Shown piece by piece: positions 35,146 to 42,963 of a stretch of 64,000 bases of DNA. The notes beneath the pieces are model-generated. The model worked only from the letters and a program-made list of their open reading frames with translations, did no database searches and was not told the origin of the DNA. Source of the stretch: Pseudobutyrivibrio sp. 49 (GTDB lineage Bacteria; Bacillota; Clostridia; Lachnospirales; Lachnospiraceae); NCBI RefSeq assembly GCF_900100545.1, contig NZ_FNDP01000007.1:1-64000 (forward strand), written 5' to 3'. Position numbers and translations under genes: made by a program. The first letter of the stretch is position 1, and each line of letters begins with the position of its first letter.

Positions 35146-36290
35146 TGGAGAAAACAAGCTTTATTAAACGACCAGCCGTACAGACATTACTTGCTTCAAT
35201 TCTGTGTGCTATTTTAGGTATCGTTTTAGGTTATATTATTCTCTGCTTCATGAATGCAGAGCACGCTGGAGAAGGTATGGCAGCTATCCTGACAAACTTC
35301 TTCAAGTATCGTATTGCAAGCACTAATACTCTTATGAAGTATATGGGCTCATTTTTAGTAAAATCAGTTCCAGTAATTCTTTGTGCAGAGGCTATTCTCT
35401 TTGCATACAAGGCTGGACTTTTCAACATCGGTGTTGCAGGTCAGTATACAGTTGGTATTATTGCCGCACTTTATACATCACTTGCACTTGGTTGGAGCTG
35501 GCCATTATGCTTACTTGCTACTATCGCAGCAGGTGCGCTTTGGGGCTTCATCGCAGGATGCTTCAAGGCATTCTTCAATGTAAACGAAGTTATTGCTGGT
35601 ATCATGCTCAACTGGATTGGTCTTTACATTTGTAACATCATCCTTGGTGGTGAGAAATGTATGAACCAGAGTAAGTCTGAGACATACGAAATCAGCGACT
35701 TAAATCCTTCAGGACTTCTTCCAGGATTCCTTCAGGATGTTTTTGGTGGCAACCAGTACATGACAATTGCTATTCCAATTACAGTTATTGTTGCTATTAT
35801 CATTCTTGTAGTATTAAACAAGACTACTTTCGGTTATGAGCTTAAGGCTACAGGCCATAACAAAGAGGCTGCAAAGTACTCTGGTATGAATGCAAAGAGA
35901 AACATCATTCTCACTCTTGTTATTTCTGGTGGTATCGCAGGTATGGCTGCAGGCTTATATTACCTTACAGGCGTTGAGCACTTTAAGATTGCATCTTCAG
36001 TTCCAGGCATGGGCTTCAATGGAATCGCTGTTGCGTTCCTTGGTGGTCTTCATCCAATCGGAGCTATCATCGCCGGACTTTTTGTTGAGTACATCACACT
36101 TGGCGGTCAGTACCTCAACACAAATTATTACAATCCACAGGTTGCAGATCTTATGATTTCAATCATCATCTATCTCTGCGGATTTGTATTATTCTTCAGA
36201 ACAATACTTAACAGACCAGGCAAGGTAAAGGTTAATGCCAATGCCGAGCCAGACAATACAGCTAATAAAGCTGAAGAAAAGGAGGTGTAA
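35145..36290 (+). CDS. Nucleoside ABC importer permease 1
   Basis: This 381-residue polytopic protein of the BPD_transp_2 family has eight to ten hydrophobic helices. Family blocks are AGLFNIGVAGQYTVG and ATGHNKEAAKYSGMNAKRNI, the cytoplasmic loop that couples to the ATPase, followed by PGMGFNGIAVAFLGG. It pairs with the permease at 36294 to form the channel. Coupling is tight: its ATG overlaps the ATPase stop and its own stop is 3 bp before the next gene. The C-terminal tail is charged, with many Glu, Asn and Ala residues. Confidence 0.92.
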   Translation: MEKTSFIKRPAVQTLLASILCAILGIVLGYIILCFMNAEHAGEGMAAILTNFFKYRIASTNTLMKYMGSFLVKSVPVILCAEAILFAYKAGLFNIGVAGQYTVGIIAALYTSLALGWSWPLCLLATIAAGALWGFIAGCFKAFFNVNEVIAGIMLNWIGLYICNIILGGEKCMNQSKSETYEISDLNPSGLLPGFLQDVFGGNQYMTIAIPITVIVAIIILVVLNKTTFGYELKATGHNKEAAKYSGMNAKRNIILTLVISGGIAGMAAGLYYLTGVEHFKIASSVPGMGFNGIAVAFLGGLHPIGAIIAGLFVEYITLGGQYLNTNYYNPQVADLMISIIIYLCGFVLFFRTILNRPGKVKVNANAEPDNTANKAEEKEV

Positions 36291-36293
36291 AGG

Positions 36294-37238
36294 ATGGTAT
36301 TATTAATTCAGTACACACTTATTTTCTCAGCAGTACTTATTCTTGTAGCTTTGGGAGGTATGTTCTCAGAGCGAAGTGGTATCATCAATCTTGGTCTTGA
36401 AGGTATCATGGTATTTGGTGCTATGGCAGGCGCAATGGTTATGGTTCTTCTCCCTAGTGATGCATCAAGATTTACAATCATTGCACTTACACTTTTAGCT
36501 GCCGCAGTTGCAGGTATGCTTTCGTCACTGCTTATTGCAGTTGCTTGTATCAACTTTAAGGCTGATCAGACACTTATCGGTACAGCTCTTAACATGCTTG
36601 CTACAGCATCAGCAACAGTTATTATTAAGGGCTTCAACACAGCTCGTTCAGGCGGTACAGATTTTTCTGCAAAGCTTGATTATGTAAGAGGACATAATGC
36701 GTTCATGTTCAACATCGGTTCACTTCAGCTTAGCTGGTTTATCGTTGTTGCAGCAGTTCTTCTTGTAGTAGCAATCATATTCTTCTACAAGACAAAGCTT
36801 GCACTTAGAATTCGTGCTTGCGGTGAGCATCCACAGGCAGCTGATTCAGTTGGTATCAATGTTTACGCAATGAGATACATCGGTGTTCTTATGTCAGGTT
36901 TCCTTGGTGGACTTGGTGGAATTATCTACATTGCAGCAGCCAACTCTACATGGCATTTTGATTACGGTGTAGCAGGTGCAGGTTTCCTTGCTCTTGCTGT
37001 TATGATTTTTGGTCAGTGGAAGCCAGAGCGTATTGCTTGGTCAGCAGTGCTTTTCGCATTGTTCCGCTCACTTTCAAACGTATACATGGGAATCGGATTC
37101 CTTCATGCACTTCCTATTTCAGGAACTGTATACAATATGTTCCCATACATCGTTTCACTCATAGTACTTGCATTTACATCACAGAATTCTAGAGCACCTA
37201 AGGCTGAGGGTGTTCCATATGATAAGGGCGCTCGTTAA
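36294..37238 (+). CDS. Nucleoside ABC importer permease 2
   Basis: This 314-residue BPD_transp_2 family permease has GGMFSERSGIINLGLEGIMVFGAM near the start, the coupling loop RACGEHPQAADSVGINVYAMRY near residue 180, and GGLGGIIYIAA. It is the shorter of the two permeases, as is usual in these importers. An AGGAGGTG sequence at the end of the preceding gene serves as its ribosome site. An HD-GYP gene follows after 24 bp with no terminator between, so the importer and the signalling protein may share a transcript. Confidence 0.92.
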   Translation: MVLLIQYTLIFSAVLILVALGGMFSERSGIINLGLEGIMVFGAMAGAMVMVLLPSDASRFTIIALTLLAAAVAGMLSSLLIAVACINFKADQTLIGTALNMLATASATVIIKGFNTARSGGTDFSAKLDYVRGHNAFMFNIGSLQLSWFIVVAAVLLVVAIIFFYKTKLALRIRACGEHPQAADSVGINVYAMRYIGVLMSGFLGGLGGIIYIAAANSTWHFDYGVAGAGFLALAVMIFGQWKPERIAWSAVLFALFRSLSNVYMGIGFLHALPISGTVYNMFPYIVSLIVLAFTSQNSRAPKAEGVPYDKGAR

Positions 37239-37262
37239 TAGCTTATAGGAAGGCTGTTTATT

Positions 37263-38360
37263 ATGAGAGTAATCAATGTAAACGAAATCAAACCTGGAAT
37301 GATTCTTGCGGAGAGATTAGTCAGTCCTCGTGGTCAGCTGCTGGCTGAAGCGGGTACATCTATCACTGCGCAGCAGCTTCTACATGCTACCTACTATGGT
37401 ATAGAGAAGGTGGCTGTTCAGGATGAGGAAGAGGCCATTGATAAATATGACGATGAGGCTCCAGATGAATTTATTGGAGAGACTCAGTCATGGCGTATTT
37501 TAAACAGTAGAGAATTTAAAGAATTCAAACAGGCTTATAACAAATGTACAGATAAGCTTGAAGCAATCATTACAGACTTTGTAGAAAACAAAGTCCCTAT
37601 CGAAAGTGAAGAAATAGTAGAAGAGATCCACAGAGTGTTTGAAAAGCACTCCACTGGACTTGGCATCATGGCAATGATGCTTAATATTCAGGAACTTGAT
37701 GCATCCACCTTCCAACATTGTGTGAATGTTGCGATTATATCCAGAGTGTGTGGTGGCTGGATTGGCATCACCGATGAAAAAGAGTTGGATGTACTTACCA
37801 TGTGTGGCTTGTATCACGACATTGGTAAGTCACTGGTTCCTCACACCATACTTACTAAGCCAGACAAGCTTACCAAAGAAGAGTATGCGAGAATGGCTGA
37901 ACATCCCCTTCTGGGTTACAATCTTTTGATGGATGCCAAGCTTGATAGAAGAATCAAGTTAGCAGCACTTCAGCATCACGAGAGAAATGACGGCAGCGGC
38001 TATCCTTACGGTCTTACCAAGGATTTCATTAGTCCATTCTCAAAGATAATCGGTATCACTGATGTATATGATGCCATGACAGCTGACAGAGTCTACAGAG
38101 CAGGCATATGTCCTTTCGAAGTAATTGCCCAGTTCCAACGAGAGGATAAGGCTAAATATGATCAGCATATTCTACAGGTATTCCTTGAGAATATTGCAGA
38201 ATCTTATATAGGCACAGGAGTACTTCTCTCAGATGATAGCCGCGGTATTATCAGCATGATTAATAGCAAGGCTTTATCGTGTCCACTAGTAAAGATGGAT
38301 GATGGAAGCTTCATAGATTTGCGTGAAAGAAGCGACTTGTTCATCAGGGCATGTATTTAA
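37263..38360 (+). CDS. HD-GYP domain protein, probable cyclic di-GMP phosphodiesterase
   Basis: The protein has 365 residues. An N-terminal DUF3391-like or response region of about 100 residues precedes the HD-GYP domain (about 130-320). The metal-binding motifs are present: YHDIGKS with H185/D186, EHPLLGY, LQHHERNDGSGYP with GYP at 246-248, and ITDVYDAMTADR. HD-GYP enzymes hydrolyse c-di-GMP to pGpG or GMP. There is no transmembrane segment, so it is cytoplasmic. It is followed by a clear terminator. A decayed GGDEF gene and a motility-type promoter elsewhere in the window also point to c-di-GMP and motility control in this organism. Confidence 0.9.
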   Translation: MRVINVNEIKPGMILAERLVSPRGQLLAEAGTSITAQQLLHATYYGIEKVAVQDEEEAIDKYDDEAPDEFIGETQSWRILNSREFKEFKQAYNKCTDKLEAIITDFVENKVPIESEEIVEEIHRVFEKHSTGLGIMAMMLNIQELDASTFQHCVNVAIISRVCGGWIGITDEKELDVLTMCGLYHDIGKSLVPHTILTKPDKLTKEEYARMAEHPLLGYNLLMDAKLDRRIKLAALQHHERNDGSGYPYGLTKDFISPFSKIIGITDVYDAMTADRVYRAGICPFEVIAQFQREDKAKYDQHILQVFLENIAESYIGTGVLLSDDSRGIISMINSKALSCPLVKMDDGSFIDLRERSDLFIRACI

Positions 38361-38385
38361 TAATTTGTTAATATTTTACCTTATA

Positions 38386-38417
38386 ATGGCTTCCGTTTAT
38401 CGGAAGCCATATTTTAT
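38386..38417 (+). terminator. Intrinsic terminator after the HD-GYP gene
   Basis: A perfect 10-bp stem (38386-38395 with 38401-38410) with a five-base loop is followed by ATTTTATT. Confidence 0.75.
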
Positions 38418-38503
38418 TGTATTTGACGCATATACAACTAGTGTGTAATAACTGCAAATAATAGTATTTTTTACTAAAAAGTGAACTAAATGTTAAAAAA
38501 TTT

Positions 38504-38547
38504 AATGTAATCGTTACATTGATTGCATTTATTGTATATGGTACGAT
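38504..38547 (+). promoter_or_regulatory. Promoter with overlapping palindromic operator, acyltransferase-ACP unit
   Basis: TTGATT (38519-38524) and TACGAT (38542-38547) are 17 bases apart, and TGG before the -10 makes it an extended -10 promoter. A perfect 7-bp inverted repeat, AATGTAA-TCG-TTACATT (38504-38520), ends on the first bases of the -35 box. That position suits a repressor or activator site. The responsible regulator is not identifiable from this window. Confidence 0.55.
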
Positions 38548-38604
38548 AGTGCAGATTTGTACAGTAGCTACAGTTATGCTGTTCAGGAATGGGGCGAGAT
38601 AATA

Positions 38605-39759
38605 ATGGACATTAAAACGAACAGATTTGCAGTGAAAAATACACTGGGAATGTTTGACTTACTTAAGGGACTTCTTATGGTATCTATGATAATTGGTCAT
38701 ACTCACGGATACTTTGAGAATATTAATTTCATACCAAAGTATATTTTTATCACTATTTTAGGAATAGCTGGTGAGCCAGCCATGCCAATTCTTTTGATTA
38801 TTGGTGGCTATGGCTTTAGAAAGACTGCACTTATAAAATCTATTAAACAGCAGCATAAAAGATTATTGGTTCCTTTTGCTATCACAGTATTGATAACGGT
38901 TGTTGCTAACTGGGTTCTTTATCCATTGGTATTTGGGTGTGGTATGGCATCTGGCACAAAGCAGGCCGCTAAAATATTTATTGCATCTGCAATGGGCTAT
39001 GCCCAAGAGACGACATTTTTTGGAATAGTACTGGAATCCTGCGGACCGGTTTGGTTTTTCCTGGCAATGGCTATTGGTATGGTTATTTTTAACCTACTTG
39101 CCAATTATCTAGAAGGTGAAAAGCTTTTACTTGCCACCGGACTTCTGGCAATACTTGGCTGGCTTTCATCTATTAACATCTGTTTGCCTTGGACTATTTC
39201 ACAGGCCTTGGTTTCCACTTTTTATATAGGTCATGGTCATTACGCTAAGAAGAAAAAAATGTTCACTTCTGGTGAACATATAAAAGGTATAACCATCGGA
39301 TCAATTCTGATTATTGCAGTAGTATTACTTTTAAAGCTTGTAAACGTAAAAGTTGATATGGCAAATAATATATACGCACTTGGACCTGTTTCCATTATTC
39401 TTACAGGCTTAAATGGATATATTGTTATTTACTGGTTTTTACGTCTAAATAGATTTGAAGGTAAGATTCTTAATGGACTTAGAAGCGTGGGACGTAACTC
39501 CTTATATGTTTTATGTGTCCATGCCATTGAGATTACAGCTATTGGACGCTATATCCAAATGCATCTTGTTGATACCTGGCAAGGACCTGTTTGGGTTAGA
39601 AATCTGATTATTGTAAGTGCGAATGCAGTAGCTTTATTTGCTGGTACCTACGGCTTTTTATGGGTGAAGAATAACTATACAGAATTAGCTGAAAAGGTTA
39701 GATATATTATGTTCAGACGGAGGAATAAGACTTGGACAACATTTATGAAAAAATTATAA
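38605..39759 (+). CDS. Polytopic membrane acyltransferase (acyltransferase-3-like)
   Basis: This protein of about 384 residues has around ten hydrophobic helices. GMFDLLKGLLMVSMIIGHTHGYF near the start contains the early-helix histidine of acyltransferase-3 enzymes, here as a single GHTHG rather than the common HH or R-x10-H form. LGIAGEPAMPILLIIGGYGFRK and a late NSLYVLCVHAIEI block fit the family. The ATG at 38605 is preferred over a TTG at 38557, which would lie in the transcript's first bases. The start of the acyl carrier protein gene overlaps the end of this gene by 28 bp. I infer ACP-dependent surface acylation. Confidence 0.78.
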   Translation: MDIKTNRFAVKNTLGMFDLLKGLLMVSMIIGHTHGYFENINFIPKYIFITILGIAGEPAMPILLIIGGYGFRKTALIKSIKQQHKRLLVPFAITVLITVVANWVLYPLVFGCGMASGTKQAAKIFIASAMGYAQETTFFGIVLESCGPVWFFLAMAIGMVIFNLLANYLEGEKLLLATGLLAILGWLSSINICLPWTISQALVSTFYIGHGHYAKKKKMFTSGEHIKGITIGSILIIAVVLLLKLVNVKVDMANNIYALGPVSIILTGLNGYIVIYWFLRLNRFEGKILNGLRSVGRNSLYVLCVHAIEITAIGRYIQMHLVDTWQGPVWVRNLIIVSANAVALFAGTYGFLWVKNNYTELAEKVRYIMFRRRNKTWTTFMKKL

Positions 39760-39962
39760 GCACTATTGAAGATGTGGCAGATATTCCAAGGAATGAAATC
39801 GAAGAGAGTAGTTCTTTTATGGATGATCTTGATTTAGCGTCCTTAGAGATTATGTCAATCATTGCAAAGCTTGAAAAAGAGTTTTCTATTAAAATAGCAG
39901 AAAATGAGCTTTTAAAGTTAGAAACTGTTAGCGATATGGTAGAGCTTATTGCTTCAAAATAA
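39732..39962 (+). CDS. Acyl carrier protein-like protein
   Basis: This 76-residue four-helix carrier protein has the phosphopantetheine attachment serine at S37 in DDLDLASLEIM; the usual DSLE is written ASLE. It lies in the acidic helix II context with VADIPRNEIEESSSF before it. The last part (FSIKIAENELLKLETVSDMVELI) is typical of ACPs. TTG 39732 is eight bases after GGAGG inside the acyltransferase gene, so both are translated from one message. It is not next to fab genes, so it is more likely a dedicated carrier for the coupled acyltransferase than the housekeeping AcpP. Confidence 0.88.
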   Translation: MDNIYEKIISTIEDVADIPRNEIEESSSFMDDLDLASLEIMSIIAKLEKEFSIKIAENELLKLETVSDMVELIASK

Positions 39963-39968
39963 CATGTG

Positions 39969-40000
39969 AAAGGGCTGTGACGTTTGTCACAGCCCTTTTC
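39969..40000. terminator. Bidirectional terminator
   Basis: A perfect 13-bp stem (39969-39981 with 39986-39998) with a four-base GTTT loop carries A3 on the left and T4 on the right. It lies between the ACP gene and the convergent minus-strand gene at 40017. Confidence 0.85.
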
Positions 40001-40016
40001 GTGGTATGAATCTCCA

Positions 40017-40691
40017 TTAACCCTCGGCTTTTGCAGAGCTTTCTGCTGCCTCGGTGTTATTTTCAGTTTTTCCACCGTTCTTCCATGCTTCGAATTTCTT
40101 GAGAACAGCATCATAGGTCTTAGAAGAAATTTCTGGAAGATCTTTGCCCCAGGTGCCAGTTGCCTGTTCATAGCCTTTCTTGAAGGCTGCCAAAAGGTCA
40201 TCAGCTTTTTCTGGATCATCTCCAGAAAGAGCTTTCGCAAATTCTAAGATTCTGTCAGAGGTCTTCTCAACGCCCCAATATCCATCCTCAGAAATATCTT
40301 CTTTAGCCTTTGCGATTGTATCAGGATCAGCGGTAAATTTTCCTTCTGCCAGGAATTTCCACATATCATCCTGAGAAGCGATAGCGAAGGTACTTCCCTG
40401 TCCGGCTATGGTCTTCTGAACTATCTGTAAAAGATTGTTCATCATCTTTTCCTGGTCAGCCTTTAGCTGTTGAACAAGAGCAGTTCTGTCGCCCTTTGAA
40501 TATTTATCAGTCTTAGCAACAGCTTCCTCATCTGACTTCTCATATACAGCAGCTTCCTCTGAAAACTTTCCAGCCTTCTCTTCAGTTTTAGCAGTTTCCT
40601 GGGTATCTTTAGTTGAATCCTTAGCCTCTACAGGCTTGGTGTAAGTAGTCGAAACGTTAGAACTAACGCTATTAAGAATATTAGTATCCAT
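40017..40691 (-). CDS. Hypothetical cytoplasmic protein with a sigma-28-type promoter
   Basis: The protein has 224 residues, no signal peptide and no membrane segment. Residues 1-75 are Ser/Thr/Lys/Glu-rich and probably disordered. Residues about 80-205 form a helical domain with FAIASQDDMWKFLAEGKF, an EDGYWGVEKTSDRILEFAKAL block and LPEISSKTYDAVLKKFEAW. The tail is again Glu/Ala-rich. I do not recognise a named family. AAGGAGG precedes the ATG. The upstream TAAA-N16-GCCGATAG element matches sigma-28/SigD motility promoters, so a link to flagella or chemotaxis is inferred. The start MDTNILNSVSSN is also reminiscent of small flagellum-associated soluble proteins, but that is only an impression. 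Confidence 0.8.
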   Translation of the reverse strand: MDTNILNSVSSNVSTTYTKPVEAKDSTKDTQETAKTEEKAGKFSEEAAVYEKSDEEAVAKTDKYSKGDRTALVQQLKADQEKMMNNLLQIVQKTIAGQGSTFAIASQDDMWKFLAEGKFTADPDTIAKAKEDISEDGYWGVEKTSDRILEFAKALSGDDPEKADDLLAAFKKGYEQATGTWGKDLPEISSKTYDAVLKKFEAWKNGGKTENNTEAAESSAKAEG

Positions 40692-40755
40692 AATAAAAAC
40701 CTCCTTGTACCGTGGCCAAATATCAAACCATATGGAAATCCTTTTCCTATTCTTT

Positions 40756-40783
40756 CTATCGGCGGTTTAATGATAAAAATTTA
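40756..40783 (-). promoter_or_regulatory. Sigma-28 (SigD/FliA)-type promoter
   Basis: On the minus strand, TAAA (40780-40783) is followed after 16 bases by GCCGATAG (40756-40763). The established motility sigma consensus is TAAA-N14-16-GCCGATAT, so only the last base departs. The transcript would start near 40750, about 58 bases before the ATG at 40691. No competing TTGACA/TATAAT pair was seen on this strand. Confidence 0.65.
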
Positions 40784-40791
40784 CAGCTAGA

Positions 40792-40898
40792 TTGTATTTA
40801 TTTTAATACAAAATCCTTGTAAATGTGTGGTACCTTTGTTAAAATTTAAGAGTATTGAATACAAAAAACATACAAGTGCAAAATACAAGAGAATACAA
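40792..40898. repeat. AATACAA heptamer repeats around the ispE promoter
   Basis: An inverted pair TTGTATT (40792-40798) and AATACAA (40805-40811) lies just before the promoter. Three direct copies of AATACAA (40858, 40882, 40892) and a near copy CATACAA (40869) lie in the transcript leader. Spacings of 10-13 bases among the downstream copies place them on nearly the same DNA face. They may be operator half-sites for a dimeric regulator or RNA motifs. Confidence 0.5.
40817..40845 (+). promoter_or_regulatory. ispE: Promoter of the ispE-GntR-DUF1934 operon
   Basis: TTGTAA (40817-40822) and TAAAAT (40840-40845) are 17 bases apart. Transcription would begin near 40852, and the leader to the ATG at 40923 contains the AATACAA repeats. 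Confidence 0.6.
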
Positions 40899-40922
40899 TT
40901 TTGCATGGAGGCTATATTAGAA

Positions 40923-41795
40923 ATGGATAGTATTGACGTAAAGGCATTAGCCAAGATTAACATTGGTCTTGATGTTACAGGCATCAGGGATGATGGATAT
41001 CATGAGGTTCGCATGATTATGCAGACGGTGAATCTTTTTGATAAGCTCACTGTTAAGAAGGTAAAGGATGGGACAGTTTCCATGTCCACAAATCTTAAGT
41101 TCCTTCCTGTAAATGATGATAACCTATGCATAAAGGCAGCAAAGCTGTTGATAGATGAATTTGGAATCAAAGAAGGTGTGGATATCTCCTTGGAAAAGCA
41201 TATACCAGTTGCAGCAGGTATGGCTGGAGGCTCTACAGACGGTGCAGCAGTATTATTTGCAGTAAACAAGCTCTTTGATTTGGGATTATCAAAAAAGGAT
41301 TTAATGGATAGAGGTGTGAAGCTGGGAGCAGACGTACCGTATTGTGTTATGAGAGGCACTGCTCTTGCTGAGGGAATTGGAGAAGTCCTCAGTCCACTTC
41401 CTCCTATGATTAAGTGCCCAGTGCTTATTGCAAAGCCTGGTATTTCAGTATCCACCAAGCAGGTATATCAGGATTTGGATGCCAAATTTGACAAAGTTAA
41501 GCATCCTGATATTGATCAGCTAATAGAGGACATAAAGGCACAGGATCTAAAGACGCTGTGCTCTCACATGGGAAATGTTTTGGAGGAGGTTACAATACCT
41601 ATGTATCCAATCATTTCAGATATAAAACAAAACATGATGGATCATGGTGCTGTTGGTGCCATGATGAGTGGAAGCGGACCTACTGTATTTGGATTCTTTG
41701 AGGACAATAAAACTGCAAAGGCGGCAAAGGAAGCCCTTACAGAATCGGGAATGGTTAAGCAGTTGTATCTCACAACATTGTTTAACAATAAGTAG
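40923..41795 (+). CDS. ispE: 4-diphosphocytidyl-2-C-methyl-D-erythritol kinase
   Basis: This 290-residue GHMP kinase phosphorylates CDP-methylerythritol in the MEP isoprenoid pathway. It shows ALAKINIGLDVTGIRDDGYHEVRMIMQTV at the start, the ATP-binding glycine loop PVAAGMAGGSTDGAAVL (about residues 93-109), GADVPYCVMRGTALAEGIGE, and a late MMSGSGPTVFGFF. ATG 40923 is 11 bases after GGAGG; the ATG at 40905 overlaps that site, and the longer frame from 40827 covers the promoter. It is the first gene of an operon with a GntR regulator and a DUF1934 gene. Isoprenoid output feeds the undecaprenyl phosphate used by the sugar phosphotransferase and UppP. Confidence 0.95.
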   Translation: MDSIDVKALAKINIGLDVTGIRDDGYHEVRMIMQTVNLFDKLTVKKVKDGTVSMSTNLKFLPVNDDNLCIKAAKLLIDEFGIKEGVDISLEKHIPVAAGMAGGSTDGAAVLFAVNKLFDLGLSKKDLMDRGVKLGADVPYCVMRGTALAEGIGEVLSPLPPMIKCPVLIAKPGISVSTKQVYQDLDAKFDKVKHPDIDQLIEDIKAQDLKTLCSHMGNVLEEVTIPMYPIISDIKQNMMDHGAVGAMMSGSGPTVFGFFEDNKTAKAAKEALTESGMVKQLYLTTLFNNK

Positions 41796-41832
41796 GTAAT
41801 GACTTGCTATTGAGGGAGGTTACTAAATTACA

Positions 41833-42507
41833 ATGACTGAAAATCTTACATTACAGATGGATGATTATTTACCACTTAGAGATGTGGTATTCAACACACT
41901 TAGAGAGGCGATTTTAAAGGGGGAGCTTAAGCCAGGCGAGCGTCTAATGGAGATGCACCTTGCAACTAAGCTTGGAGTTAGTCGTACTCCTATCAGAGAG
42001 GCTATTAGAATGCTTGAGCAGGAAGGTCTTGCGGTTACAATCCCACGCAAGGGTGCTCAGGTAGCTAAGATGACAGAAAAGGATTTACAGGATGTGCTGG
42101 AGGTAAGAGATGCCCTTGATGCTCTTGCTGTAGGATGCGCCTGTGAACGTATGACTGATGCTCAGTTTGTGGAGCTTAAGGAGGCTATGAAGGCCTTTGA
42201 GGCAGCTACAAGAAAGGATGATGTTCGTAGCATTGTAGAAGCTGATGAAGCTTTCCATGATGTAATATATGCAGCAGCAGCCAATCCAAAGCTTGAGGCT
42301 ATTATCAATTCAGCTCGTGAGCAGATGTACAGATATCGCTACGAATATGTTAAAAATCCATCAGTTTATGCACAGCTTATAGAGGAACACAAGCAGATTA
42401 TCAACGGCTTCGACAGAAGAGATGTGGATTTCCTTAAGAATATTATTCACACACATTTATCAAATCAGATTAATGCAGTTCGCGAGGTTATAAGAGAGCA
42501 GAAATAA
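41833..42507 (+). CDS. GntR family transcriptional regulator, FCD (FadR) subfamily
   Basis: The regulator has 224 residues. The winged helix-turn-helix occupies about residues 15-80, with LREAILKGELKPGERLMEMHLATKLGVSRTPIREAI as its recognition region. The all-helical FCD domain follows, with the metal-binding pattern D-x3-H in DEAFHDVIY, then EEHKQII and HTHL histidines. FCD regulators sense organic acids or sugar acids and bind TNGT-N-ACNA-like half-sites. The AATACAA/TTGTATT words near the operon promoter could be its operator; this is speculation. GGGAGG lies 13 bases before the ATG. Confidence 0.9.
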   Translation: MTENLTLQMDDYLPLRDVVFNTLREAILKGELKPGERLMEMHLATKLGVSRTPIREAIRMLEQEGLAVTIPRKGAQVAKMTEKDLQDVLEVRDALDALAVGCACERMTDAQFVELKEAMKAFEAATRKDDVRSIVEADEAFHDVIYAAAANPKLEAIINSAREQMYRYRYEYVKNPSVYAQLIEEHKQIINGFDRRDVDFLKNIIHTHLSNQINAVREVIREQK

Positions 42508-42510
42508 TTT

Positions 42511-42921
42511 ATGGAAAAAAATCATTGCAAAATACATCTACAGTCCAGACAGAAAATGGGCGCAGATGATGAGACAACTAACCAGGAATACATAGGAGAG
42601 ATTGCGGAGCGAAATGACCGCCGATATCTTTCTTATCAGAGATGCAGCGAGGATGGAGACATCAGCTGTCTTATTTCCTTTGACAGACGCAGCCTTTCAA
42701 TGACTCAGAAGGGTGCGCTTAATTCAAAGCTTGAACTGTTTCCTGGGAAAAAGACAGAAAACATTTACAGTACTCCAATGGGCGATTTGAATCTTCCTAT
42801 TTTCACCAGAAACTATCAGATGATGGAGATGGGAAATAAGATTAAGCTTGTGTTGGATTACGACATTATTACTGGAGGGGACCCTATCAAAACCTCCATG
42901 GAAATTGAAATCGAATTTTAA
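42511..42921 (+). CDS. DUF1934 family protein (YwiB-like)
   Basis: This 136-residue beta-rich protein matches the DUF1934 / YwiB calycin-like family: ISCLISFDRRSLSMTQKGALNSKLELFPGK near the middle and the terminal LVLDYDIITGG segment. The family is common in Firmicutes and its function is unknown. The ATG is three bases after the GntR gene's stop, so both are on one message. A strong terminator follows 1 bp after the stop. Confidence 0.82.
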   Translation: MEKNHCKIHLQSRQKMGADDETTNQEYIGEIAERNDRRYLSYQRCSEDGDISCLISFDRRSLSMTQKGALNSKLELFPGKKTENIYSTPMGDLNLPIFTRNYQMMEMGNKIKLVLDYDIITGGDPIKTSMEIEIEF

Positions 42922-42957
42922 AAAGCTCTGGTCTTTTTAGGCCAGAGCTTTCGTTTT
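42922..42957. terminator. Terminator after DUF1934, convergent with thiT
   Basis: A perfect 10-bp stem (42922-42931 with 42942-42951) with a ten-base loop is followed by TCGTTTTG. A-rich bases on the left arm may let it act for the minus-strand thiT transcript too. Confidence 0.75.
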
Positions 42958-42963
42958 GTTTTA

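Noticed and set aside
40827-40922. Extended N-terminus of IspE
   Set aside because: The segment covers the promoter TTGTAA-17-TAAAAT and leader repeats; the enzyme fold starts at MDSIDVKALAKINIGL.
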